Position numbers and translations under genes: made by a program. A stretch of 64,000 bases of DNA from Piliocolobus tephrosceles (taxonomy: Eukaryota > Chordata > Mammalia > Primates > Cercopithecidae), in contig NC_045436.1 of the NCBI RefSeq assembly GCF_002776525.5, positions 7,107,918 to 7,171,917 of the forward strand, written 5' to 3'. Shown in pieces: positions 24,841 through 37,503 of the stretch (positions are counted from its first letter, which is position 1; the number at the start of each line of letters is the position of its first letter). The notes beneath the pieces are model-generated. The model saw only the letters and a program-made list of their open reading frames with translations, had not been told where the DNA came from and searched no databases.

Positions 24841-26224
24841 AATCCCTTTACAATAAGTTGTAACATCTGACATTTGTCATCTATAAAATTAATGAGTATG
24901 CTTTTTATACTATCACCCAATTCAATGAGAAAAAAAAATTATACTATTATCAACTCAGGAGTGACTTACATGGATATTAAGTCATTGATCGTGGTCAAAA
25001 CCTATGTTACTAACAGCCAAATAGGCTACTCTAGACTGCATCTTTTTAGGTTGTCTTGTGGTATTCATGAACTACAACCATTTTAAGATGTTAAAAATTA
25101 AATCTTTCATATGTAATTAAAAAATGAATTCTATAAACTCTTAGTATGTTTCTGTAGATTTTTCCAATAATTAAGAAAAAAACCTCGTTAATTGAAATAA
25201 TTTTGAGATAATATGTTAATAAAGATCTATTGTAAAATTCTAGGAAGGAATTTTTTTTTTTACACACAAAGACCATTAAAGTGAGAGAAAGGACAGCATG
25301 CATTCCTTTTATTTTCCAAGGCTGGAGACGAACAGAATCCATGGTATTATAGTTATTTCGCCTCCTCCCCATAAAATAAAAAGTGGGCATGCCATTGTTT
25401 TTAACCTGTATATGTTAGTTTGACACTTAAAAGCCAGCATGTGGAACACTTGAAACCCAAAATGTGTAATTAAAGAAAATTATATACCACCAAGTAACAA
25501 ATTCAGTACCATTTTTAGCTCCATGTTGAGAAAAAAAGGTGCCAAATTTTGATCTCGTCTCTGGGGACCATGCCACTGAAGTTGTTACCACAGCTACTAT
25601 TATTTCTACTGGCATGCTTGCGTTCCCAGATCCTGCCAAAAATGGATGGGAAGGAGGGGTGATGACAGCTGGTGACATAGTCCAGCAATTGCCAGAACCT
25701 TGGAGCAAATGACAGAGGATGTGAAGGGAACACAGACGCGAGCACCCAGCCATCAGTCACCTGAAGGTGGCGTGTGCCACCAGAACCCTGAGGAGTGTGC
25801 TCTGAGGTTCTGGCAACACAGAGCAGTGTGCTTGGAGGGTCTGCCAGGATTGGTTAAATGCTGTTTAATGTTACAAGATCAAGTGAACATTCTCACAAAG
25901 ACAAAGAGGATGAGGTAATATGGGAAAGAGAGTCTGGGAAGAAAACTGACTTTAAAAATACCACACTGAAAATGTCTGCCATTCCGTTTTGTTTAGTCTC
26001 CCAAACCTCAAAAGTTCATCTAAGCAAGCAGGGAGCTAGAGTTTCCCTTTCTTGCAATTCACTTCACATCCACCGTGGTACACTTCCAAAAGGAATATTT
26101 CTGAGAAAGATTCATTAGGAACATATTAAGTTGCAGAAAATAAAATCAGAGTCTGACATCAGATAGGTAAGTGCACTGTTTTCAACACAGATTGTCTATT
26201 GCATCTTGTGGGGCCTTTTGTTTG

Positions 26225-26400
26225 TATTAAAAGAGACTGGAGTCCCAGTCTAAATTCTGGCTCTAAATAGTTGTAGAACTTTGGCAAGTTACTGGATCTT
26301 TCTGAGGCTTGGCTCTCTCATTTACAAAGAAAATCTGAAGGGTTTGCACTAGATGACCTCTAAGGTCTCTTCCAGATTTATATTCTATGATGTTAATATA
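26225..26400 (+). repeat. MIR, well preserved
   Basis: AAATTCTGGCTCTAAATAGT, TTTGGCAAGTTACTGGATCT and GATGACCTCTAAGGTCTCTT, then TATTCTATGATG. This is a nearly complete MIR. Confidence 0.85.
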
Positions 26401-26764
26401 TTTTAAAATATAAATAGTTAGGCTAAATTATTGAGCACAGGGAAAAATACCTGGCATCAATAAGATACCAACACATTAGAATACCAATGTTGTTCTTGAT
26501 TTTAATTTTTAAAACTACATTGCATAAAGTCAAACTATCATGTTACACATACGATTCCTTGGATATCTTGGCCTTTGAATGCAGAATTGTTTCATATTAT
26601 GCATCAATTTCATGAATACATAAATATACATGATGCCCATAGGTAATAATCAGATTTCACAGAAAAAATAAGAAATATACTCTTAAATATAGGGCAATCA
26701 TTTGACTGGACACACGCATCCAGAGTAAAACCAAGCTTTCAGTGTAAAATGAAAGTATCGCATG

Positions 26765-26806
26765 TGAAGACTGCAGTTTGTAACTTGAAGACTGCAGTTT
26801 GTAACT
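26765..26806. repeat. Tandem duplication, 21-bp unit x2
   Basis: TGAAGACTGCAGTTTGTAAC appears twice in direct succession, an exact copy. Confidence 0.93.
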
Positions 26807-28080
26807 TGGACCCCTACTGGTCTAAACTGTCATTAGGAACACACAGTTCTTCATAAATTAGCTTTCGTTTTTGATTTCCTGCTGTGTTCATACACATGTT
26901 GATAGAATGTGTTGGCCAATATTTTGGCATTCTAATTTGTTATTATTTGTTATTAACTTTTAAGGCTAATATTATTTCAACACTCTGTACCATGCTCACC
27001 CAAATATTGTTATTTTAAATCAATATTTCTTTTGAAAGCTTTCATATTAATATGCACTCCAGTTGTCATTAAGGAAAATTATTCTGTCAACTGTAGGATA
27101 TTTATATTCAAAAGAACTAACATTTGATATAGCAAGTTCCTCTTTGCATTACAAGATAACATTCTAAAAGTGTAGGCTTTATGAACGAACAGGTCTGGAG
27201 GGAGATACAGGATGGCTGCCAGTATTTTATATTTCTATGCTGTTTTTCCTTTCCATCCTTTCTTGGCATAATGCAATTAATGGGAGAAAAGAATCATACT
27301 GGCTAGCAAAATGCCTTGATGGGAACACACAGTGATTTAACTTTGAAGGTTTGTTTCTGCCAGGATATTTGACTCATATTCTTTTATAAATGATAACATT
27401 AAACAATTCTACTTTTAAGTTTCATTGCATGTTTTTCTTTCTGAACTACGTGGATGCAGTGTAAGACACCAATGGATGTGGCTCAGGAAATGCTAATTCC
27501 AGAGCTGCCTTTGACAGCCAATGCTGAAGCTGACAAAATGAAAATTAAGCTGTTGCTTCTGTCACAGAGAGAATTAAGTTAGAATTTCTAAAACCGACCG
27601 TTTTCCTGATGTTTCATCAGTTTTCTCTTGTTTAAAGGGTCTGTTCTCTGCATAAAAGAAGGACTGATCCTCCAATCTAATGGAAAGAACAAAGTGTTAA
27701 CCATCACGATCAGCGGCCCAAAGGGGTCAGCCATTACCTACAAGCTAGAGAATTTTTCAGGTAACACTTGTCAATACTGAAGAGCATGGTAAGAGGACTT
27801 ATTTCAGTAACATTCAAAATACAGAATGAAATTTACATGATTTCAGAATTACATGATTACAGAAATCATTTACATGATTTGTGAGTTTATTCCCTGCTTC
27901 CCAAAATATTGAATTTGCTGTTACTGTGAAATGTATGTAACAGAGGATTCATTAGTGAGTTACCTGCAGCTTTGCCATTGAAATCCAATAGATCTATCTC
28001 ATTATTCAAAAGCTTGCAGCACTCATTCAACTTTCATTTGGATTCCTTTCTTCCATAACAGCTTTAGAATTGCATACATA

Positions 28081-28382
28081 GGTCAGGCGTGGTGGCTCAC
28101 ACCTGTAATCCCAGCACTTTGGAAGGCTGAAGCAGGCAGATCACTTGAGGTCAGGAGTTTGAGACCAGCCTGGCCAACACGGCAAAACCCCGTCTCTGCT
28201 ATAATCACAAAAATTAGCCAGGCGTGGTGCAGCACACCTGTAATCCCAGGTTCTCAGGAGGCTGAGGCAGGAGAATCGCTTGAACCCATGAGTTGGAGGT
28301 TGCAGTGAGCTGAGATGGTGCCACTGCACTCCAGCCTGGGTGACAGAGCAAGACTCTGTCTCAAAAAAAAAAAAAAAAAAAA
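28081..28382 (+). mobile_element. AluS
   Basis: GGTCAGGCGTGGTGGCTCAC to a pure A tail at about 28362-28382. Full dimer. Confidence 0.95.
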
Positions 28383-29753
28383 GTAACAAATGTTTATGTA
28401 TGCTACTGACTTACTCAAGCATAAAATTATTTCTTCACTTGTTTTGGCTTTTTAAAAAATGGTAAAATATACAAACTGAAAATTACAATTCTTTGAAATT
28501 TTAAGGCATTGTAATCACCATTATTGAAAGATCCAACTGTTGAAATATGGAGATCCTGAGAAGAATGTCAGTATATTAAAACATGGCAAAATCCAGAAAA
28601 ACACCTCCTAAGTAACAGTCCAGTTCTCCTCCAAGGCGTTACATTTGAGAGACACTGATTCATGAGTGTGTGCATATGTGTGTGTGTTTGCACAGGTGCA
28701 TGTGTATGTCAAGAGGAAACCTGAAACAAAATCAATGATCCTTCAGTAATGTAGGCACAACCAGCTCGTGTGATTTGTTGTTTATCATTCAATCAACAAA
28801 GATGAAGTGGGTACCTGCCTTATCAAGTTCGGCTGGCTGTGAGAAGCAGAGGGCTGTGGAGCCCACTCGGCCTCTGGATGCCTGCAGCACTTTGTAGGTA
28901 AGGGTTATTCGGACAGATCACATCAGTCTCCCATGAGCATCTCATCTTACTTCTCAGACAGGGGAGAAAAACGTTCTTATGAAGCCTGCGTTCCATTTGT
29001 TCCCCTTTAATCTGGGATCGCTCAGAGACCAGTTTTCCTGAGTTATTACTAACTGAACCATTATTAATGAATATTTATGGAGCATTTGTTGAAATATATT
29101 TCAAAGCAAAACACAGAGGAAGTTGCAGTGTCTGATCCCTGGGAGACTTGCTCACACTGCCAGCCTGTTTCTGTATTTGGTGGTCTCAGTCTCCTTTCCT
29201 AAAAATAAATGGCCCACTTTCCCATTTTAAACATGCAATGCTTCTCTTTATGTGACTCTTTTCCAAGATCATGAAGAACTTGAAGAAGTAAAAAAAAAGC
29301 ATCTAAAAATACCATTCATCTAAAAATGGAAAATGTAAAATTTGTGATTATTTGAAATGACTGAAACAATATAGTTAGGTTTTATAAACAAATTCTATGT
29401 CACTCATATAGGCTGACTAACCATATCATGCAGTTAGCTTGTTAAAACTAGAAATGTAGTTAACAAAAAGATTAAGGATCTGGAATAAAATCGGGAAACC
29501 CAGTGGAAAAGCCCCATAGCACTTTCGGTTCCTTCAGCAGTGACTCCTGTGTTGGTAAAAATGTGCTGATCACCTTTATAATTGTGAACCTTCTATAGTA
29601 TTATTTTGTAAATAAGTATTTTACATTTATATACTTCTTTTTTCAAGTGATTGACCTAAATTTTTAATACATTTATTTTTAAAGGAAATTCTATATTTCC
29701 TTAAGGGAAAAAATCAGTGTATCTTGATACGAATAGCAATCAGCAAAATTACT

Positions 29754-30041
29754 TTTATTATGAGACAGAGTCTCACTCTATTGCCAGGCTGGAGTGCAGT
29801 GGCGTGATCTTGGCTTAATGCAACCTCCACCTCCTGTGTTCAAGCAATTCTCCTGCCTCAGCCTCCCGAGTAGCTGGGACTACAGGTGCATGCCACCACA
29901 CCTGGCTAATTTTTTGTATTTTAGTAGAGACGGGGTTTTACCATGTTGGTCAGGATGGTCTCAATCTCCTGACCTCATGATCTGCCCGCCTCAGGCTCCC
30001 AAAATGCTGGAATTACAGGTGTGAGCCACCATGCCCGGCCA
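29754..30041 (-). mobile_element. AluS
   Basis: Reverse-strand dimer from TTATTATGAGACAGAGTCTC to ATGCCCGGCC. It is flanked by AAAATTACT on both sides. Confidence 0.93.
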
Positions 30042-30249
30042 AAAATTACTCTCTATTTGTAAAAGAGATGTGAAAGGCAAGTGTCAGAGATGGCTAACAT
30101 CTGCTGAGACCTTCCTCATGACATAATCTGATACAACAAAATAAGAATGCAAAATAGAATTCATTTCTCATTTCGTCTTTCATTGTTATTTATTCTTCAG
30201 TTCATGTTCTAACTATAAATTCTTAAACCTAAGACGAAACAATGCCCTA

Positions 30250-30620
30250 TGATACCGTGGGGAAAGTTCTGGACTTAAAAATAAGGAGACCTAGATTATG
30301 GTTCCTTTTAAAGGATTTGCTGACTGGACAAGTCACTGATTTTCTGGGCCTAAGATTTTTCTTTTAAAAAAGTGTGGATAATAGTATTTAATTTACTAGG
30401 TTGTTATAAAGGAGAAGAAGAAGGAAGAGAGCTAAAATTAACTGACTTACATTTTGCCAGGCACATTACTTTATTCAATTTTCCCCATAGCTGTACTAAT
30501 TCAAAACCTGTTTATATTGATGAAGAAATTCAGGTTTATGAAGGTTAAGTACCCTAGATTACACGGCTAGTAAGTGACAAAGGTGAGATACAAACACAAA
30601 TCTGGCTGCTTTGAGAGTCT
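30250..30620 (+). repeat. Two MIR copies
   Basis: The first (30255-30415) has GGACAAGTCACTGATTTTCT and AGGTTGTTATAAAGGAGAAG. The second (30430-30620) has GATGAAGAAATTCAGGTTTA and TACACGGCTAGTAAGTGACA. Confidence 0.75.
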
Positions 30621-30844
30621 ATACTTATTAACAGTACTTTAAAAATAAATTGTGCTGTGGTATACAAATTTGAAATTATATTTTGTCATATAAGATGGTG
30701 AGATCACTGTGATAAAGATTACTTCTTACTCATCTTTGTGAATTCAGTATTTAGAAGAGATACTCAAAAACAGCTAAGTTTAATGAAATTGACTTTGATA
30801 TTAGAAATAATTAAAAGGAGATACATGTAAAAATAAGCAAAAAG

Positions 30845-31141
30845 GCCGGGCGCGGCGGCTCAAGCCTGTAATCCCAGCACTTTGGGAGGCCGAGATGGGC
30901 GGATCACGAGGTCAGGAGATCGAGACCATCCTGGCTAACACAGTGAAACCCCGTCTCTACTACAAAATACAAAAATCTAGCCAGGCGAGGTGGCGGGCGC
31001 CTGTAGTCCCAGCTACTCGGGAGGCTGAGGCAGGAGAATGGCGTGAACCTGGGAGGCGGAGCTTGCAGTGAGCTGAGATCCAGCCACTGCACTCCAGCCT
31101 GGGCGACAGAGCAAGACTCCGTCTCAAAAAAAAAAAAAAAA
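30845..31141 (+). mobile_element. AluY, Old World monkey type
   Basis: GGCCGGGCGCGGCGGCTCAA to an A tail, near consensus. The target duplication AAGCAAAAA is on both sides. The 3' half reads GAGCTGAGATCCAGCCACTG. Confidence 0.95.
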
Positions 31142-31792
31142 GCAAAAATCTGAAATCTGCAAAACCACTTGTATCATTTTCTCTCAAAACCAAGAGTCCC
31201 ATATTCTACATATTATACGCAGTAATCTTCTAGGTAGCCTTGGATATCCTTCTGTCTCTCTGGGAAATGCAGGCTCATGTGTGAAAGGCTTCCTCTCCTT
31301 CAGGGGCAGGTGGAGGCTTATTGAAAGTGATAAAGAGAAGGGTTCCCCAGTGGAGGAGAAAACAGAAAGGATCAGCCAGTGGCTAAAGCATTAGGGTGAT
31401 CAGACAATCCTGGGACAGGGCCAGCCAATGTCATGCCAGGCTGGTTGACAGACAGCCACCAGAAGAGGAGCATTAATTCCCTCCCGGGTAAGTCACCACG
31501 ATACAGTGTAACAGGTAACAGTAAGACTGGAAGTTCTTATCATTAATAACATGAAATCTCTCAGGAAATGTCTTAGTATTATACAGAGGTGGATCTAGCT
31601 AAAAAAAATACTTGTTCTTCGCGTCATTGTATAGAATGTAAAATGGGAAGATGCACAATGGGAGGGCCTCCGAGTAAGATTCTTTGCCCCTTTAGGCCCA
31701 ACTCAATCATGAAAATGAGACGTGCTGACCTCCTTAGTTATCAAACACAGGGCAACATGACGCTTATCTCCAAACAGCTTTGGAGATGTAGG

Positions 31793-31812
31793 ATACACAC
31801 ACACACACACAC
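31793..31812. repeat. (AC)n microsatellite
   Basis: A short run of AC dinucleotides following GTAGGAT. Confidence 0.85.
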
Positions 31813-31890
31813 CTGTGAGTTTTATCTCTTCAAAACAGATTGAGTACTCATGAATGGAAAGAAATCACAGGTATCTTTTCCTTTACCAGT

Positions 31891-32194
31891 TTTTTTTTTT
31901 TTTTTTTTTTTTTGAGATGGACTCTCGCTCTCCTTGCCCAGGCTGGAGTGCAATGGCGCAATCTCGGCTCACCACAACCTCTGCCTCCCGGGTTCAAGCG
32001 ATTCTCCTGTCTCAACCTCCCGAGTAGCTGGAATTACAGGCACAGCCATCACGCCTGGCTAATTTTGTATTTTCAGTAGAGACGGGGTTTCTCCATGTTG
32101 GTCAGGCTGGCCTTGAATTCCCGACCTCAGGTGATCTGCCTGCCTCGGTCTCCCAAAATGCTGGGATCACAGGCGTGAGCCACCGCGCCCGGCC
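31891..32194 (-). mobile_element. AluS/Y
   Basis: Reverse-strand dimer from a T run to CACCGCGCCCGGCC. The target duplication CCTTTACCAGTTTTT lies on both sides (from 31879 and from 32196). Confidence 0.95.
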
Positions 32195-32789
32195 TCCTTT
32201 ACCAGTTTTTAAAAACATTTTTTGGAAATTCTTTATAAGTAAAATTCTTAAAGTATGCATGTATGTTATCTGAAATTAAGAGAAAGGAACAAACAGAAAG
32301 AGACTATGGGATTCTTGTGGCAATTTTAGGTCTAGTTTCCCCAAATTTCCAAAGTGACATTTCTACTTCTAGATGTTAACTGCAACACTGGGTTCTAGGT
32401 AAACTAAGTCAATAACGAAAACTAAAAAAAAAAAAAATAACATTTTCCCCTAAGACACAGATAAATTTTCTCTTTATTATATCACAATATATTGGTTTTA
32501 ATACTCCTGACGGTTGATATTTTCAGGTCACATTTAGGTTTCTGTGATAACACTTAGAATCTGTCCCTACATCAGCATTTGCCAAAACACATAATCTGAG
32601 TTATTATTTAGGCCTTAGCAGGAAAATCTTTCTTGAATGCTCAGATTCAGTAAGTTCTGCCTTTCATGCACTCTCTCAGTTTCCTACATTTCTCCTTTTT
32701 AAATAGTTACTATAACTGTAATTAATCACTCAGTGTTTGCATTCTACAAAAGAATATAATCTCTAAGAGGCAAGGAATGTATTTTCACT

Positions 32790-32868
32790 GCTGTCGCTGT
32801 CACAGTGTCTGACCTATGGTAGTCATCTGATAAATAAATGTTGAATGAATGACGGATGAATGAATGGT
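32790..32868 (+). repeat. L2 3' end
   Basis: GTCTGACCTATGGTAGTCAT followed by TAAATAAATGTTGAATGAAT. Confidence 0.8.
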
Positions 32869-32935
32869 CAGTTCCTCTTCTGACAGGTGTTATATTACTA
32901 AAGTTACTAAAGAAGAAACTGGAATTTTTTTAAAC

Positions 32936-33112
32936 CTAGTTTTTGTATTTTAGAGATGCTCTTGCTATATCGTTCAGGCTGGGGTGCAGGGGCCATTCAC
33001 AGGCATGACCATCAGGCATTATAGCCTCGAACTCCTAGGCTCAAGTGGTGATCCTTCTGTCTCAGCCTCCCGGAAAGCTGTGACTGCAGGTGCGTGCCAC
33101 CATGTCTGGTTG
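32936..33112 (-). mobile_element. Old Alu monomer (FLAM/AluJ fragment)
   Basis: TTTTTGTATTTTAGAGATGC, TATATCGTTCAGGCTGGGGT and GTGCGTGCCACCATGTCTGG. Only about one monomer is present, and it is strongly diverged. Confidence 0.75.
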
Positions 33113-33708
33113 TGAAATCTTATTTTTAAGGAAAAGGGACAAGGTGAGCAGTCTGCAGACATTCTAAGACGATGTGGGAACAATAAACTCTATACAAATT
33201 TAAATTGTATTTGATCTGTCATATTCTAGGATGAGACCTTTGTTTGATACAGATTCAATGAAACTTAAAGGTTTCGTGCTGAATTCACTTCTAAAATTCC
33301 TAGTAATTTGTCAAGTTTTTTTAGCCTTCTGTGTATGCCATTTACTTTTCTTTCACTCCACTCTATGCAGGCATTTCTCTCTGAACATGCTGCTGTTAGC
33401 ACCACTAATGTAAAAGCAAATGACATAGGCAACGCCAATTAAATATTTATGCAACGTAGCAGTAAAGTGGTAAATATTGTATTATGCTTTCCACTTGTCG
33501 TCAGGAGATGTTGCTACATTTTGCAAAAATGATAGTTTAAAACAGAGAAAACTTCACTATATTTCATGAATAAGATATTTATATCTAGCATAAACTGGAG
33601 GTAAGCTGACTTTAAAGGTATTTCTTATTGTTCTGTCTTTGAATATTTTTCAAGTCAGAGAGATCCCTATATTTAAATGGTAAACACGATCTGTTTAAGT
33701 GCATTCTT

Positions 33709-33976
33709 TTCTTTTCTTTTTTTGAGACAGAGTCTCACTCTGTCGCCCAGGCTGGAGTGCAGTGGCACAATCTCTGTTCGCTGCAAGCTCCGCCTCCCGG
33801 GTTCCCGCCATTCTCCTGCCTCAGCCTCCTGAGTAGCTGGGACTACAGGTGCGCGCCACCATGCCTGGCTAACTTTTTGTATTTTTAGCAGAGATGGGGT
33901 TTCGCCAGGCTGGTCTTGAACTCCTGGCCTCCTCCCAAAGGTGCTGGGATTACAGGTGTGAGCCACCGTGCCCAGC
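33709..33976 (-). mobile_element. AluS
   Basis: Reverse-strand dimer with internal deletions, starting with a TTTTC-rich tail and ending GTGCCCAGCC. It is flanked by AAGTGCATT and AAGTGTATT. Confidence 0.92.
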
Positions 33977-34999
33977 CAAGTGTATTATTGTCATATATTA
34001 TTTACTTTAGCTGACCTCATATCAAACTAAGAGCAAAATAAATTATATTCATGGGGAGAGGAGGAGCTTACTTTCTATACTGGTAAATTCTTTTACTCTG
34101 AGTCTTTAATCACCATTGAATCAGGCTTAAATATGTCCTTAAGGATTCAAGAACAAAATAAAATATTGAAAAACTGACTCTAAATTTTTAGTCTTACAAT
34201 TTTCCATCCTCTAAAATATAGGCAATACATTTTTCCTACAATGTGATGAAATCATGTTAGTATTAAAATGCTTCCACACCATCTCAGACAAAAATGCATT
34301 TTCTGAATATAATGCAACTCAGAGTGAAGGGAAGAAGCTGTAGTGAAAAATGGTATGTAATTCATTGCTCAGCTGTGTTCTAGAACATTATAAAACAGCA
34401 CTTTTATTACAAAGACACGTCCAAAAAGAAAAAAGAATGTCAGACACATTTTATTTTGCCATATATAGTTAAATGGTTGATTTTTCATGAAGCATAAAGG
34501 GTTGGCATATTTTCCCTTCTGACCCTGAGTTGCATATATAGAGCTACTACCATCATCAATTTCAAAGTACACAGAGAGGTAAAAATGTTCATAAAATGCA
34601 AATAGGCCCAGAAGTAGGACAGATAACTGCTAAGGAATCATAACTGCAATGAACCTGGATTTGACAGGTTATGTTTTGCCAGATCTAGGGAATGCTTATG
34701 TCGTTAAACAGCCTTTTTAGTAGGCATATGACAACATGTATTTTAGAAATCAGTTGGTAGCAGCTGTTCAAAGGAAATAAATAACTACATATGTATTTTT
34801 TAAATGAAAGGAACAGTAAAAATTTGAGTAGTTCTCTGGTTTGCTATACTTGTCAGGAGCTCGTAAGAAAAACAAAGCTGAACTATTTGTTTTCACTGGG
34901 CAATTAGTTAACAAAACAGTCCCTTAAAAATTTCAGATTTTTATGGAAAAATTTTTGTGGGGATAAAAAAAAAACCATTGGGTATTATGGTGTTGGGAG

Positions 35000-35180
35000 G
35001 TAATAGGGAGTGACTATTAAAGGATGCAGGGTTTCTTTTTGGAGGTGAGAGAAATGTTCTGTGATGATAGCTGCAAAATTCTGTGGACGTGTAACACTAA
35101 ACACCATCGGACTGTATATGTAAATGGATAAACCACACGGTATGTGCACTGGGTCTCAATAAAACTATGATTTAAAACAC
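35000..35180 (+). mobile_element. L1M 3'-UTR fragment
   Basis: GAGAAATGTTCTGTGATGAT, AACACCATCGGACTGTATAT, ATAAACCACACGGTATGTGC and TCTCAATAAAACTATGATTT form a typical end of an L1M 3' UTR on the plus strand. Confidence 0.7.
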
Positions 35181-35429
35181 TCTGTTGTCAAATGAATTGC
35201 TGGTTAGGAAAAACCCGGCCAAAAGGGCAAGATAATTGAGAAAATACACCACCATAATACAGTCTGATCATAGTTTTTTCTCTAGTGTTCCTTAAAGTTC
35301 ATGTGCAAATACCTTTAGTGCTACTGTACATGGAGAAATTCTCTGACTCTGCCTAGCAGTACACAGAAACGCTCGAGAAATTAAAGGTCTATAATGGTGT
35401 TATTTGAAGTCTGATTTGAGTGGCTTTTT

Positions 35430-35520
35430 TTGCAGTTTAATTGGCGTCATCCCAATCATTTATTACGATTTGCATGAAGTAATGCTTTAATCATGTTTAT
35501 GCTTCATGAGGGATTTCTGG
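35430..35520. promoter_or_regulatory. Possible homeodomain/POU-site cluster
   Basis: Within 90 bp of single-copy intron there are TTTAATTGG (35437-35445), CAATCATTTATTACG (35454-35467), the octamer ATTTGCAT (35468-35475) and TTTAATCATG (35486-35495). This density of AT-core sites next to an octamer is typical of developmental enhancers, but short AT-rich motifs also arise by chance. No conservation data are available here. Confidence 0.25.
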
Positions 35521-36314
35521 CCATTTTTCTATGTGTATGACACTGACATTTCAGGTTATCTTCTACACAGAAAAAAGAGCTTTCTGTAAGCAAGAACAAT
35601 ACCAAGACTCCTACCCACCGTATAACTGTGAACAGAAGCGGAACATAGACGCTTCTCATTTTTGCCATTCTTGGTGAACAACTGGTGGTTATTGCTCATC
35701 TCTCTCTCTTTTTTTTTTTTTTTAAATTTCAGAGCCGAAAAAAGAAGAATGAGTATATCAGGGCCCAGAGAAGCGCAACAGGTATTTCTTTGGGTAGGTC
35801 TGTATCACTAAGTATAATCACTGAACTTAACATTTGTGGTTAGAAATCAGTAGAATTTCTGTTGTGTAAAGGCACAGCCACTCAAAGGTTAATGGATTAG
35901 TGAAGGATTTTAACTGGAGGCTCAGTAATCCAAAGAAAATCATAACACGACTCCGCTGCAAGAAAGTTTACCATATGTACATTTGATTTTTAAAAACTGA
36001 GCTATGCAAAAGCACGTCACATTTACTCTGTCATGAATCAGCTCGGGTTTCTCAATTCTACTTGCTCCTCTATCCCAGTAAGGCCTCCTGATCTCCCAGT
36101 TATGGCTAGTTTTCTAACAGGTTCCAAATGATAGTTCCTAGCCCCATGTCGCTGTTTGAGTTGAATGAAAAATAGTACAATTTAAACTTTGGTTTCTTCA
36201 ACTTACTAGCTACATTTCAAGTGCTCAACAGCCATTTGTGTCTAGTGGCTACTCAACTGGACAGTGTGGAAACAGAACATTTCTGTCATGAAATGGGACA
36301 TGTGACAGCATTTC

Positions 36315-36475
36315 CTAGACCTGTGCTACTCACAGTGTGGTCTGAAAAGCACAGCAGCATTACCTGAGAGCCTGCTGGAAAAACGGATCTCAGTTCTCAC
36401 TTTGGATCTGCTAAATCCGAATATGCATTTCAGCAAGGTCCCCAGGCGATGCCTAGGCACAGGAATGCTTGGAAA
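36315..36475 (+). mobile_element. MER5A-like hAT-Charlie fragment
   Basis: The order is GCTACTCACAGTGTGGTCTG, AGCAGCATTACCTGAGAGCC, ATATGCATTTCAGCAAGGTC and CCAGGCGATGCCTAGGCAC. This follows the MER5A consensus (cagcatcacctgg ... aggtgattctgatgcac) with heavy divergence. Confidence 0.75.
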
Positions 36476-36624
36476 GCACAGCTCTGGACCTCCTTTCACT
36501 GTATTACGTGTTCTGGAAGGCCACTGAGGCAATCTTTCAACAACATAAAGTGATTCCTTTTCACTCCTATGCTTAAATCTCTTCAATTTCTTCTCTATTT
36601 TTACTTCTTAAAAAACCTCACAGG

Positions 36625-36800
36625 AGACAGTATAGTGTAAAAGTGCTCGTATGTGTGCCTTCAGGAGAGCCATCTCTCTAAAGCCACAGCTTCCCTGTTT
36701 GTTAAAAGAAGAAACCACCTAAGGTTGTTGTGGAAATTAAATGAGGTAATTCATACAGTTTCTAGAACAACGCCTGGCATGGTAAGCACGGCACATGCAC
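36625..36800 (+). repeat. MIR
   Basis: GAAATTAAATGAGGTAATTC, CAGTTTCTAGAACAACGCCT and GGCATGGTAAGCACG match the end of a MIR. Confidence 0.65.
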
Positions 36801-37184
36801 CATGGCAGATATTTCGCGTTTCTTCCTTGCCATTCCTCAGATGACCTCATCTCAAGGTGATTTTCTCACTAGCCATTGGCATGAGGTGAACAAAGCTCCA
36901 GTTCAGGCATCAGGTGCTAGATCAAGTCTTTCCCCCAAATGTTCAGCGAAACGTAGGTATCATCTGTCTTCTCTTTTTGCTCATCAAGCTGGTATGAAAG
37001 CACGTATGGGGTTAAAAGAGAATTTTTATGCATATCCTTATCACTTGACTATGAGCTTCTAGAATGAAGAGCTAGTCTGGACCTCTGACATCTGTCACAG
37101 TGGCCAGGAAAATGTTAACCTAAAAATAGTTACTGAAAAACCATTAAGTATCAGAGTAAACTGAAGTACATTTTAAAAAATACC

Positions 37185-37503
37185 GGGCTGGGCACAGTGG
37201 TGGCCCATTCCTGTCATCTCGGCACTTTGGGAGGCTGAGGCAAGAGGATAGCTTGATCCCAGGAGTTCGAGACCAGTCTGGGAAACATAGGGAGATCTTG
37301 TCTCTACAAAAAATAAAAAAAAATTAGCTGGGCATGGTGGTGTGTGCCTGTAGTCCCAGCTACTAGGGAGGCTGAGATGGGAGGATCACTTGAGCCCAGG
37401 AGGCAAAGGCTGCAGTGAGCCGTGACTGCGTCATTGCACTCCAGCCTGTTAGACAGAGTGAGATCCTGTCTTGAAAAAATAAAAATATAAAAAATAAATA
37501 AAA
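37185..37503 (+). mobile_element. AluJ with duplicated 3' tail
   Basis: GGGCTGGGCACAGTGGTGGC to an (AAAAT)n-rich tail, J-type right arm. The last ~50 bp of the element belong to the first unit of a tandem duplication listed separately. Confidence 0.9.

Noticed and set aside
27640..27780. Segment ending AATTTTTCAG|GTAACA that looks like an exon edge
   Set aside because: A donor-like site on the plus strand without a credible acceptor, and frames with stops. No gene is expected on this strand.
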